NCBI RefSeq assembly: GCF_021650705.1
Contig: NZ_CP087138.1
Span: 2,046,001 to 2,110,000 of the forward strand
Source of the DNA: Pseudomonas sp. KNUC1026
GTDB taxonomy: Bacteria > Pseudomonadota > Gammaproteobacteria > Pseudomonadales > Pseudomonadaceae
Length of the DNA stretch: 64,000 nt
Direction: 5' to 3'
The translations under genes were made by a program, and so were the position numbers. The notes beneath the pieces were generated by a model, which was given only the letters and a program-made list of their open reading frames with translations, had not been told where the DNA came from and ran no database searches. Positions 55,759 through 64,000 of the stretch are shown here, one piece after another; the stretch's first letter is position 1; every line of letters begins with the position of its first letter.

Positions 55759-56656
55759 ACTGATCGTTGCGGGCCTGTTCTTCCTCGCTCAGGTACAGGT
55801 CGCGGTGCTCCGGCGTGCCTTCCAGCACACCGGTCAGGCAGGTCCCGCAGATGCCCTGCTCACAGGAGACCGGCACCTCGATGCCGTGGCGCTGCAAAGC
55901 CTGCACCACGCTTTCATCCGCCCCCACTTCCAGCACCTGGCCGGTGCTGGCGACCTTGATCGCAAAGCTCGCCTCGGCGCCGGCAGGCGACGGCGCAGCG
56001 CTGAAGTATTCGCGGTGCAGGCAGGCGTCTTTCCAGCCGTGGTCGTGGGCGGTGCCCAGCACATGCTCCATGAAGCCGCCGGGACCGCACACGTACAAGT
56101 GGGTGGCCGGATGCGGATGGGCCAGCAGCGCGGCGGTGTCCATCCGGGTGTCGGGCTCGTCGTCGCAATGCAGCCACACCCGGCCGGCCAGCGGGCCAGC
56201 CTGCAAGCGAGCCTTGAACGCGGCCAGCTCACGGCTGCGCACGCAGTAGTGCACGGCGAAGTTGGCACCCTGCGCCAGCAGCGCTTCGGCCATGCACAGG
56301 ATCGGCGTGATGCCGATGCCACCGGCGAACAGCAGGCTGCGGTTGGCCTGCGGCGCCAGGGCGAACAGGTTGCGCGGTTCGCTGATCAGCAGCCGTGAAC
56401 CTGTCTGGAGTTGTTCGTGCACGGCGCGTGAGCCGCCCCGTGAGGCCGGGTCGTTGAGCACGCCGATCAGGTAGCGGTGGCGCTCGCTGGGGGCGTTGCA
56501 CAGCGAATACTGGCGCACCCACCCGCCGGGCAGGTGCAGGTCGATGTGCGCACCTGCCGTGAATGCCGGCAATGGCGCGCCGCTGGGGCTAGCCAGTTCG
56601 AAACTGCAGATGCCCGGCGCTTCGAGCACGCGGGCGGTCACCTGAACCTCGATCAT
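55706..56656 (-). CDS. vanB: Vanillate O-demethylase, reductase subunit
   Basis: Phthalate-oxygenase-type reductase of 316 residues, with an N-terminal FMN/NAD module ([54 protein letters not shown]) and a C-terminal plant-type [2Fe-2S] domain ([20 protein letters not shown]). It passes electrons from NADH to VanA. It follows vanA by 14 bases with a GAGGAG ribosome site. Its end overlaps the convergent activator gene by 53 bases. Confidence 0.95.
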   Translation of the reverse strand: MIEVQVTARVLEAPGICSFELASPSGAPLPAFTAGAHIDLHLPGGWVRQYSLCNAPSERHRYLIGVLNDPASRGGSRAVHEQLQTGSRLLISEPRNLFALAPQANRSLLFAGGIGITPILCMAEALLAQGANFAVHYCVRSRELAAFKARLQAGPLAGRVWLHCDDEPDTRMDTAALLAHPHPATHLYVCGPGGFMEHVLGTAHDHGWKDACLHREYFSAAPSPAGAEASFAIKVASTGQVLEVGADESVVQALQRHGIEVPVSCEQGICGTCLTGVLEGTPEHRDLYLSEEEQARNDQFTPCCSRARSPLLVLDL

Positions 56657-56670
56657 GCGCAGTACTCCTC

Positions 56671-57729
56671 TTACGCCTGGCGGGCGATCAGGTCGGGTTG
56701 GGCCGCACGCTCGGCGGCGACGATGCGCTCCAGGATCTTGCGCGACTGCACGCCACCGGCGTCGATGTTGAGCTTGAGCAGGTTGCGCTCGGGGTAACGC
56801 AGCAGGTTCTGCTGTTGCTGTTCGAGCATTTCTAGGTCTTCGCTGAAAATCTGGCCCTGGCCTTCGCGGATGCTGGCGGTGAGCGCTTTATCGCCTGGGT
56901 TGAAGTTGCGCGCCATGCCCCAGAAGTACCAGATGCTGGTCTCGGTCTGCGGGGTGATGAAGTCGACCACGATGCTCGACGCCTTGTGCTGCGGCTCGGC
57001 GTCGTAGCCGCCCTTGCCGGCGTGGGCCACGCCGACTTCGATCAGCACGTGGCTGGGCGGCGTGAAGCGGCAGATCTGCCAGCGGTCCACCGGCACGTCG
57101 TCGGCCAGCCCGTTGCCGCGCAGGGCCATGCGCCAGAAAGGCGGGGCCATGATGTTGTCCATGTAGCGCGCGGTGACCACTTCATCACCGTTGACGGTGG
57201 TCACCGGCGGCGCTTCGTCGATTTCCTTCTGGCCGATGCTGGAGGCGTGCACGTAGGTTTCGTGGGTCAGGTCCATGAGGTTGTCGATCATCAGGCGGTA
57301 GTCGCATTTGATGTCGAACAATCCGCCGCCGTAGGCCCACTGCTCGCTCTCGGCCCATTCCAGATGGGGGATCAGTGCCGGGTCGGCCAGGGCCGGGTCG
57401 CCCGGCCAGACCCAGATGAACCCATGGCGCTCCACCGCCTGGTAGCGCTTGTTGGCGGGGAAGCCGCGCACGCGCTGGCCGGGCATGTGCTGGGTCTTGC
57501 CGTCGCCGCCCATCACCAGGCCGTGATAGCCGCACACCAGCTGGCCGTCGACCACCTTGCCCAGCGACAGCGGCGCGCCACGGTGCGGGCAAAAGTCTTC
57601 CACCGCCAGCACCTGCCCCTCGGGGCCACGAAAGAACACCATAGGCTCGGCGCAGATCTGCCGGCCCAGGGGTTGCTGTTCAAGTTCATCGGGGGTGCAG
57701 GCAACGTACCAGGTGTTCTTGGGAAACAT
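56671..57729 (-). CDS. vanA: Vanillate O-demethylase, oxygenase subunit
   Basis: Rieske non-haem iron monooxygenase of 352 residues that demethylates vanillate to protocatechuate. The Rieske cluster ligands are Cys47 and His49 (DFCPHRGAP) and Cys66 and His69 (VCGYHG). The mononuclear iron site lies in [15 protein letters not shown]. The ATG at 57729 has GGAG upstream. It forms an operon with vanB and diverges from a MarR-type regulator across 107 bases. Confidence 0.96.
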   Translation of the reverse strand: MFPKNTWYVACTPDELEQQPLGRQICAEPMVFFRGPEGQVLAVEDFCPHRGAPLSLGKVVDGQLVCGYHGLVMGGDGKTQHMPGQRVRGFPANKRYQAVERHGFIWVWPGDPALADPALIPHLEWAESEQWAYGGGLFDIKCDYRLMIDNLMDLTHETYVHASSIGQKEIDEAPPVTTVNGDEVVTARYMDNIMAPPFWRMALRGNGLADDVPVDRWQICRFTPPSHVLIEVGVAHAGKGGYDAEPQHKASSIVVDFITPQTETSIWYFWGMARNFNPGDKALTASIREGQGQIFSEDLEMLEQQQQNLLRYPERNLLKLNIDAGGVQSRKILERIVAAERAAQPDLIARQA

Positions 57730-57798
57730 CGGAAGCTCCTTCGGCCCTACAGCGGGGCCCATGAAATCGGTGGCCGTGGCAACCGATTCGATGCAGAA

Positions 57799-57822
57799 TT
57801 AGTTAATTTTGTTAATTGATCA
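57799..57822. promoter_or_regulatory. AT-rich operator-like site at vanA/MarR, copy 1
   Basis: TTAGTTA (57799-57805) followed by GTTAATTGATCA (57811-57822). It resembles TTAGTTA plus GTCAATTAATCA at 61050-61069 before ech. Its location in the MarR-vanA gap fits the binding site of that MarR protein. Confidence 0.5.
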
Positions 57823-57836
57823 GGTACTTCTCACGC

Positions 57837-58268
57837 ATGTCGGCACACAGCTTCCTCGATTCTCTGGTGGGCTACGCCCTGCGCCGGGCCCAACTGAAGG
57901 TGTTCCAGCATCTGGTGGGCAGCCTCGCCGAACACGACCTGCGCCCCGCCGAGCTCACCGCCCTTGCGATCATTCAGGACGAACCCGGCCTGATGCAGGC
58001 AGAGCTCGCCCGCCAACTGGCCATCGACCCGCCGCAACTGGTGCCGCTGCTCAACAAGCTGGAGAAGCGCGGCCTGGCCGAACGGGTGCGCGCCCAGCAG
58101 GACAAACGCGCCTACGGCGTATTCCTTACCGCTGAAGGCCAGGCCCTGCTCGAACCGCTCAAGGCCCTGGCCGCGCAAAGCGACCTGGCCGCTACGGCGC
58201 CGCTGACCGACAGCGAGCGTGAGCAGTTGCTGGCGCTGCTGCACAAGATCGACACCGCGCCGCTTTAA
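57837..58268 (+). CDS. ferR: MarR-family regulator of ferulate/vanillate genes (FerR-like)
   Basis: MarR-type repressor of 143 residues. The winged helix is AELARQLAIDPPQLVPLLNK, then LEKRGLAERVRAQQDKRAYG. I use the ATG at 57837 (MSAHSFLDSLVGYALRRAQL); a TTG 21 bases upstream lacks a ribosome site. It lies between vanAB (divergent) and fcs (convergent). In Pseudomonas, FerR represses fcs-ech and is released by feruloyl-CoA. The name rests on this context; a role at vanAB as well is suggested by the shared AT-rich boxes. Confidence 0.78.
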   Translation: MSAHSFLDSLVGYALRRAQLKVFQHLVGSLAEHDLRPAELTALAIIQDEPGLMQAELARQLAIDPPQLVPLLNKLEKRGLAERVRAQQDKRAYGVFLTAEGQALLEPLKALAAQSDLAATAPLTDSEREQLLALLHKIDTAPL

Positions 58269-60120
58269 CGGCCGGCCCGCAGCAAACGCGGGTCGCTGCC
58301 GCTGTACAGCGCATCGACCAGCTCGGCACGCCAGCGCAATACGGCGCGCTGGTTGATCGAGCCTTTGTCGGTGATTTCACCGCGATCGATCGACGGCGCC
58401 TCATCGAGCAAGGCGATCCATTCCAGCCGCGAGGCGTTGCCACTGCCGTGCTGGTTGAGGCCTGCCAGCCAGTCGCTGAACCACTGGCGCACCGGCTCGC
58501 TCATCAACACCTGCGCGTCACTGGCCTCGGCTGGCAGGCCTGCCAGCGCCCGGCACGGCCCCAGCCGCGGGAACACCAGGGCGCCCAGGCAAGGCCGGTC
58601 GGGTGCGGTAATCACCAGGTCGCTCAGGTGCGAAGCCCCGGCCAGCACCGCGCGGTTGCGCAGCGGCCCGACGCTGACGAAAACGCCGAAGAGAGCTTGA
58701 AGTCCTCGGCGATGCGGCCGTCGAACATCAGGCCCAACGCCGGCTCGGCCGGGTCAGCCAGGCGCACGGCATCGCCGGTGCAGTAAAAGCCTTGTTCGTC
58801 GAAGGCTGCGCGGTTCTGCTCATCGCTGGCTCGCCAGTAGCCAGGCATCACGTGCGGCCCGCGAAAGCGCGCTTCGAGTTTGTCGCCCACCGGCACCAGG
58901 CGTACTTCGCAGCCAGGCGCCGGCAGGCCGATGTAGCCGGCCATCGACAGCGGCCCGGTGGTGAAGGTGCACGAGGGTGCGGTTTCGGTCATGCCCAGCC
59001 CGGCCATCATGCGGATGCGCTGGCCGCAGTGCTGCTCGGCGACGCGGTCCAGGCGGTCCCAGATCGATTGTGAGAGCCCGGCAGCGGCGAAGAAGAACAA
59101 GGTGATGCGCGCAAAGAAGCGCTCGCGCAGGCTCGCGTCACGCTCCAGCGCACCGACCAGCTCTTCCCAGCCCTTGGGCACCGTAAGGTAGGCCGTGGGC
59201 GAGATGTCCTGCAGGTTCTGCAGCGTTTGTGCAAAGCCCTGTGGCGTGGGCTTGCCGTCGTCGAGGTAGAAGGTGCCGCCGTTGTACAGCACGATGCCGA
59301 CGTTGTGGCTGCCGCCGAAGGTGTGGTTCCAGGGCAACCAGTCGACCAGCACCGGCGGCACCCGGCCGAACTCGGGGAAGGTCTGCAGCAGCATCTGCTG
59401 ATTGGCGCAGAGCATGCGCTGGGTGGTCATCACCGCTTTGGGCAGCTGGGTGGAGCCGGAGGTGAACAGCAGCTTGGCCAGGGTATCGGGCCCGGTGCGG
59501 GCAAAGGCGGCTTCTGCCCTGGCGCCACCGCGTTGCGACAACAACGCGGCAAAGGGTATGCAGGGCCGCCCTGATGCCAGCTCACCCCGCACACTGACCA
59601 CCGGCGTTGCGGCCGGGATCACCGTCTCGATGGCGCGTTCGAAGGCCGGGGCGTCGTTGACGAACACCAGCCCCGGGGTCAGCAGGCTGCACACGTGGCG
59701 CAGCTTCTCCAGGTCCTGGGACAGCAGCGAATAGGCCGGCGACACCGGGCAATAGGGGATGCCGACGTACATGGCCGCCAGCGCGATCTGCAGGTGCGGG
59801 ATATCGTTGCCCGACAGGATCACCAGCGGCCGCTCGGCGCTCAAGCCATAGCTGAGCAGCGCCTGGCCGATGGCGCGCACATCGCTGAGCATCTGCTCGT
59901 AGCTGACCTCGCGCCAGCCGCCGCCGGGGTGGCGCGCGGCGATGAAGGTCTGCTGCGGGCGCACTGCTGCCCAGTGCACCAGGCGGTCCAGCAGCCTCGC
60001 CGGCATCGCTTGCAGGGGCTCGGCGGAGCGCATGTGCAGCACGCCGCCTTGCTCGGTGACTTCGACGCCGGGCTGGCCGAGGGCAACCGGGCGGTATTGC
60101 GCCGTGTTCTCGAAACTCAT
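58265..60120 (-). CDS. fcs: Feruloyl-CoA synthetase (one frameshift)
   Basis: Acyl-adenylating CoA ligase of about 618 residues, close to Fcs of P. putida. It activates ferulate, and usually also p-coumarate and caffeate. The AMP motif is LLFTSGSTQLPKAVMTTQRM, followed by VDWLPWNHTFGGSHNVGIVL and AGLGMTETAPSCTFTTGP. One G is missing near 58692 (TCGGCG should read TCGGGCG): DFKLSS then continues GVFVSVGPLRNRAVLAGASH to the C-terminal stop at 58265. It follows ech by 49 bases in one operon. Confidence 0.92.
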
Positions 60121-60169
60121 CTCACACTCTCCCGCTGATTGTTGTTGTCGGTGGTGAGGCAGGGAGCGG

Positions 60170-61000
60170 TCAGCGTTTGTAGGTTTGCAGGCCCGGCTTG
60201 ATGGATTTGTCGTCGAGGAACTGCTTCATGCCCTGGGCGCGGCCGCCTTCGGGGTCGAGCAGGCGCGACTGGTCGAGCTTGGCGTAAAGGTAGTCCTCGT
60301 TCTGCTCCCAGGTAAGCTCGCGGGAACGTTTGAAGCCGATCTTGGCCGCACGCAGCACCACCGGGTTCTTCTCCAGCAGGTTGCGCGCCAGGTTTGCGGT
60401 GACTTCCTTGAGTTGCGCCAGCGGCACGCTCTGGTTCACCAGGCCCATCTCGGCGGCGCGGCGGCCGTCGAAGGTCTGCCCGGTCATGATGTAGTACAGC
60501 GCTGCGCGGTGGCCAACGGTGTCGGCCATGGCCTTGCTCACCAGGTTGCCCGGCGGGATGCCCCAGTTGATTTCCGAGAGGCCGAAGGTTGCCTCATCGG
60601 CTGCAATGGCCAGGTCGCAGGCCACCAGCGGGCTGAAGCCACCGCCGAAGCACCAGCCGTTGACCATGGCGATGGTGGGCTTGGTGTACATGCGCAGCAG
60701 GCGCCACTGCCATTGCGAGGCTTCACGGCGGATCTTCTCCTGAAGGATCTCGGGGCCGGCGTCGGTTTCGCGGAAATACTCTTTGAGGTCCATCCCCGCT
60801 GTCCAGGATTCACCAGCCCCGGTGAGCACCAGCACGCCGGCGTCCGGGTCCTGCTCCAGCACCTCCAGCACCTCGACCATCTCGCGGTTGAGGGTGGGGC
60901 TCATGGCGTTGCGTTTTTCCGGGCGATTGAGGATGACCCAGGCGATGCCCTGATCGATCTCTACCTTCACGGTCTGCCAGCGGTCTTGGTACGTGCTCAT
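60170..61000 (-). CDS. ech: p-Hydroxycinnamoyl-CoA hydratase/lyase (feruloyl-CoA to vanillin)
   Basis: Crotonase-fold enzyme of 276 residues, the exact length of HCHL/Ech. It hydrates feruloyl-CoA and cleaves it to vanillin and acetyl-CoA. The marks are QGIAWVILNRPEKRNAMSPT, the oxyanion region WTAGMDLKEYFRE and CFGGGFSPLVACDLAIAADE, and the acidic residue in FGLSEINWGIPPG. It is the first gene of the ech-fcs operon, preceded by an AT-rich operator-like region. Confidence 0.97.
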   Translation of the reverse strand: MSTYQDRWQTVKVEIDQGIAWVILNRPEKRNAMSPTLNREMVEVLEVLEQDPDAGVLVLTGAGESWTAGMDLKEYFRETDAGPEILQEKIRREASQWQWRLLRMYTKPTIAMVNGWCFGGGFSPLVACDLAIAADEATFGLSEINWGIPPGNLVSKAMADTVGHRAALYYIMTGQTFDGRRAAEMGLVNQSVPLAQLKEVTANLARNLLEKNPVVLRAAKIGFKRSRELTWEQNEDYLYAKLDQSRLLDPEGGRAQGMKQFLDDKSIKPGLQTYKR

Positions 61001-61049
61001 CGCGAGTGCTCTTGTTGTGGGGGCGATGAGGCGAAATTAGCCCGGCCAT

Positions 61050-61069
61050 TTAGTTATGTCAATTAATCA
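61050..61069. promoter_or_regulatory. AT-rich operator-like site before ech, copy 2
   Basis: TTAGTTA (61050-61056) followed by GTCAATTAATCA (61058-61069), 50 bases upstream of the ech start. Ten of twelve bases of the second half match the vanA/MarR-gap site. The half-site spacing differs by four bases. Confidence 0.5.
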
Positions 61070-61127
61070 TTTATGAATTTAACCAATGCTCCGATGTGTC
61101 CTTTCAGCCTGCGAAGGAGCATCCACT

Positions 61128-61145
61128 TATAAGATTTATGCCTAT
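61128..61145. promoter_or_regulatory. Shared sulfur-gene box, copy 2
   Basis: TATAAGATTTATGCCTAT, 17 of 18 bases identical to the box at 29161-29178. It lies 94 bases before the small leader ORF at 61240 and 160 bases before the MsuC-like ATG. The surrounding sequence is AT-rich (CTATATAAATTCTTATTTAG). It is a candidate site for a sulfur-starvation regulator. Confidence 0.6.
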
Positions 61146-61239
61146 ATAAATTCTTATTTAGCTGTTTTGGAGCTATAGCCGATCGCTATACCCTCTCCCC
61201 ACACCTTTGCACCGCACCACTCCACACAGGACCGCCTGG

Positions 61240-61309
61240 CATGAGCCCATCTCTGAACCTGGTCGCCGAGCGCACCGCCCAACCGCTTAGGACAAGGACG
61301 CGACCATGA
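61240..61309 (+). CDS. Possible 22-residue leader ORF
   Basis: A short frame (MSPSLNLVAERTAQPL.., Arg/Thr-rich end) starts with AGGA upstream and its TGA overlaps the ATG of the MsuC-like gene (ATGA), as in translational coupling. The start is spaced from the shared sulfur box almost as the ABC gene start is from copy 1. It could instead be the true N-terminus of the next protein with a lost base. No similarity is seen. Confidence 0.35.
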
Positions 61310-62493
61310 CCGCCCACCTCCACCGCGCCACCCTGGCGCCCCTGCAAACCGCCGAGCAACTGGCCCGGCGTTTCGCCGAAACCGCCGTGGAACGTGACGC
61401 CCGTGGCGGCACGCCCAAGGCCGAGCGCGATGCGCTGCGCGACAGCGGCCTGCTGGCCCTGGCAATCCCCCGTCAGTTCGGCGGCCTGGGCGCCAGCTGG
61501 GCCGAAACACTGGCGGTGACGCGGGTGTTCGCCCGGGTCGACAGCTCCGTCGCCCATGTCTTCGGCTTTCACCATTTGATGCTGGCCACCGTGCGGCTGT
61601 TCTCGCGGCCCGAGCAGTGGCAGCCCTGGTTCGAGCAGACCGCGCGCAAGCATTGGTTCTGGGGCAACGCACTCAACCCGCTGGACAAGCGCACGGTGGT
61701 CAAGCGTGTGGAGGGCTGGTACGAATTCTCTGGGCGCAAGAGCTTCTGCTCCGGCGCCAGCGATTCCCAGATGCTGATCGCCTCGGCGGTGGATGAACAG
61801 GCCGGCGGCAAGCTGCTGATCGCCGCCATTCCCAGCGGCCGCTCCGGCATCACCCTGCACGATGACTGGAACAACATCGGCCAGCGCCAGACCGACAGCG
61901 GCAGCGCCACCTTCGAGCGGGTGCGGGTGGAGCAGGATGAATCACTGCTCGACCCTGGCCCGCTGAGCACGCCGTTTGCCAGCCTGCGCCCGCTGATTGC
62001 GCAATTGCATTTCGCCAACCTGTTCCTGGGCATCGCCGAGGGCGCCTTCGATGAGGCGCGCCTATACACGCTCAAGGAAAGCCGGCCGTGGTTTCGCGCA
62101 GGCGTAGACAGCAGCGAACAGGACCCCTACGTGCTGCACCATTACGGCGAGTTCTGGGTGGGCCTGGAAGGCGCGCGCCTGCTGGTGGAGCGCGCCGCAA
62201 CGCTGCTGGACGAGGCCTGGGCCAGAGGGCCTGACCTGGATGCCGAAACCCGGGCGCAACTGGCAGTAGCCGTAGGCACGGCGAAGGTGGCCACCACCCG
62301 CAATGGCCTGGACATCTGCAACCGCATGTTCGAGGTCAGCGGCGCCCGGGCCACCCACGCGTCGCTGCGCTTCGACCGCCACTGGCGCAACCTCAGAACC
62401 CAGACCCTGCACGACCCGGTGGATTACCGCCTGCGCGAGCTGGGCGAATGGGCACTGAGCGAGCAGCGCCCTACTCCTTCCTTCTACTCATAA
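61306..62493 (+). CDS. Acyl-CoA-dehydrogenase-fold flavin monooxygenase (MsuC/SfnC-like)
   Basis: Reduced-flavin-dependent monooxygenase of the acyl-CoA dehydrogenase fold, 395 residues. It belongs to the group of SfnC and MsuC (methanesulfinate monooxygenase) and DszC. The supporting parts are RDSGLLALAIPRQFGGLGAS, YEFSGRKSFCSGASDSQMLI, WNNIGQRQTDSGSATFERVR and the C-terminal RNLRTQTLHDPVDYRLRELG. Relatives take oxygenated organosulfur compounds, in steps from dimethyl sulfone toward methanesulfonate and sulfite. It sits directly before the SfnR-type activator and opposite a sulfone monooxygenase. A flavin reductase is not in the window. Confidence 0.85.
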   Translation: MTAHLHRATLAPLQTAEQLARRFAETAVERDARGGTPKAERDALRDSGLLALAIPRQFGGLGASWAETLAVTRVFARVDSSVAHVFGFHHLMLATVRLFSRPEQWQPWFEQTARKHWFWGNALNPLDKRTVVKRVEGWYEFSGRKSFCSGASDSQMLIASAVDEQAGGKLLIAAIPSGRSGITLHDDWNNIGQRQTDSGSATFERVRVEQDESLLDPGPLSTPFASLRPLIAQLHFANLFLGIAEGAFDEARLYTLKESRPWFRAGVDSSEQDPYVLHHYGEFWVGLEGARLLVERAATLLDEAWARGPDLDAETRAQLAVAVGTAKVATTRNGLDICNRMFEVSGARATHASLRFDRHWRNLRTQTLHDPVDYRLRELGEWALSEQRPTPSFYS

Positions 62494-62503
62494 GGCGCGC
62501 TTT

Positions 62504-63602
<1,099 letters not shown>

Positions 63603-63605
63603 GGC

Positions 63606-64000
63606 TCAAGCCACCGCAGGCTCGGTGGCGGCAGCGGCCTCCAGCTCGCGCACCAGCGGCAGCACGCGCGCGCCGAAGTATTCCACCTCTTCCTGAAAAT
63701 GCAGGAAGCCCGCAAGGATCAGGTCCACGCCCACCGCCTTGAGCGCCACGATGCGTTCGGCGATCTGCCGGGGGTGCCGATCAGGTTGGTCTTGAAACCG
63801 TCGTCTGTATTGCACCAGGTCCTCGAAGGTCGATTTCGCCCAGTTGCCCTCGCCTTCCGGGCTGGCGGCGCCGGCGTTCTTCGCTTCGCTGGCGAAACCG
63901 TTCACCGCATCGGGGTCGGCCTTGTCGATGATTTCCTGCAACACCGCGCGCGCCTGGGCTTCGGTCTCACGGGCGATGACGAAAGCGTTCACGCCGATCT
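63606..64000 (-). CDS. sfnG: FMNH2-dependent sulfone monooxygenase, SfnG-like, C-terminal part (cut by window end; two indels)
   Basis: Luciferase-like monooxygenase cut at its N-terminal side by the window edge; 131 residues are visible. IGVNAFVIARETEAQARAVL, STFEDLVQY and the C-terminal RQIAERIVALKAVGVDLILA, GFLHFQEEVEYFG match dimethyl-sulfone monooxygenase (SfnG). Between about 63772 and 63820 the frame is shifted: a collapsed AATAC tandem unit (5 bases lost) precedes NTDDGFKTNLIGTP, and a base is missing from the following C-run. The end is convergent with sfnR, four bases apart. Confidence 0.83.
   Translation of the reverse strand, partial: IGVNAFVIARETEAQARAVLQEIIDKADPDAVNGFASEAKNAGAASPEGEGNWAKSTFEDLVQYRRRFQDQPDRHPRQIAERIVALKAVGVDLILAGFLHFQEEVEYFGARVLPLVRELEAAAATEPAVA

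Overview
The window looks like part of a Pseudomonas chromosome, most likely the P. putida group. It is GC-rich and dense with genes. Its genes fit a soil or rhizosphere generalist: many LysR, AraC, GntR and IclR regulators, orphan periplasmic binding proteins, and pathways for ferulate and vanillate, ethanolamine and organosulfur compounds. There are no phage genes, insertion sequences, CRISPR arrays, rRNA or tRNA genes.

Layout. (1) 0-9.5 kb: an aldehyde dehydrogenase cut by the window edge, a GMC alcohol oxidase/dehydrogenase and a polyamine-type binding protein; then a LysR gene divergent from tartrate/D-malate dehydrogenase, which overlaps a hydroxyacid reductase and is followed by an aldo-keto reductase; then a DppA-like binding protein. 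(2) 9.5-14 kb: a HutC-type GntR regulator, an aspartase/fumarase-superfamily lyase and a DctA-type symporter. (3) 14-18.6 kb: a low-GC patch with an EamA exporter and a gene remnant, a chemoreceptor and an unknown 122-residue protein with a near-consensus promoter. (4) 18.9-24.8 kb: a LysR gene followed by an MFS transporter and amidohydrolase pair, then small genes. (5) 25-31 kb: WrbA, an isomerase divergent from a FAD oxidoreductase, and homocysteine S-methyltransferase divergent from an ABC uptake pair. (6) 31-38.6 kb: a tannase/feruloyl-esterase-family protein, an MscS channel, AroQ and an acetolactate-synthase-like enzyme. (7) 38.8-48.5 kb: ethanolamine ammonia-lyase, its permease and an AraC activator; an aldehyde dehydrogenase with an IclR regulator; an MFS exporter with an AraC regulator. 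(8) 48.7-61 kb: a lignin-monomer block that should take coniferyl alcohol to ferulate, vanillin, vanillate and protocatechuate. (9) 61-64 kb: organosulfur genes of the msuC/sfnR/sfnG type.

The main caution is that 19 genes carry about 24 small indels, mostly one missing base in a G/C run, while the protein on both sides stays well conserved. I read these as sequencing or assembly errors, not gene decay, and annotate such genes as full-length CDS with the break position. Two stretches (9.5-20.7 kb and 34.4-51.5 kb) show none apart from ordinary genes.

No clearly new multi-gene system (defence, mobile or otherwise) is visible. The less expected signals are regulatory: an 18-base box shared 17/18 by the methionine-type and organosulfur promoters; REPIN-like paired repeats at three gene borders; a sigma-54 promoter with an upstream inverted repeat for the coniferyl-alcohol operon; twin GGAAC-N3-GTTCC-type dyads; and a layered operator upstream of the uncharacterised lyase.
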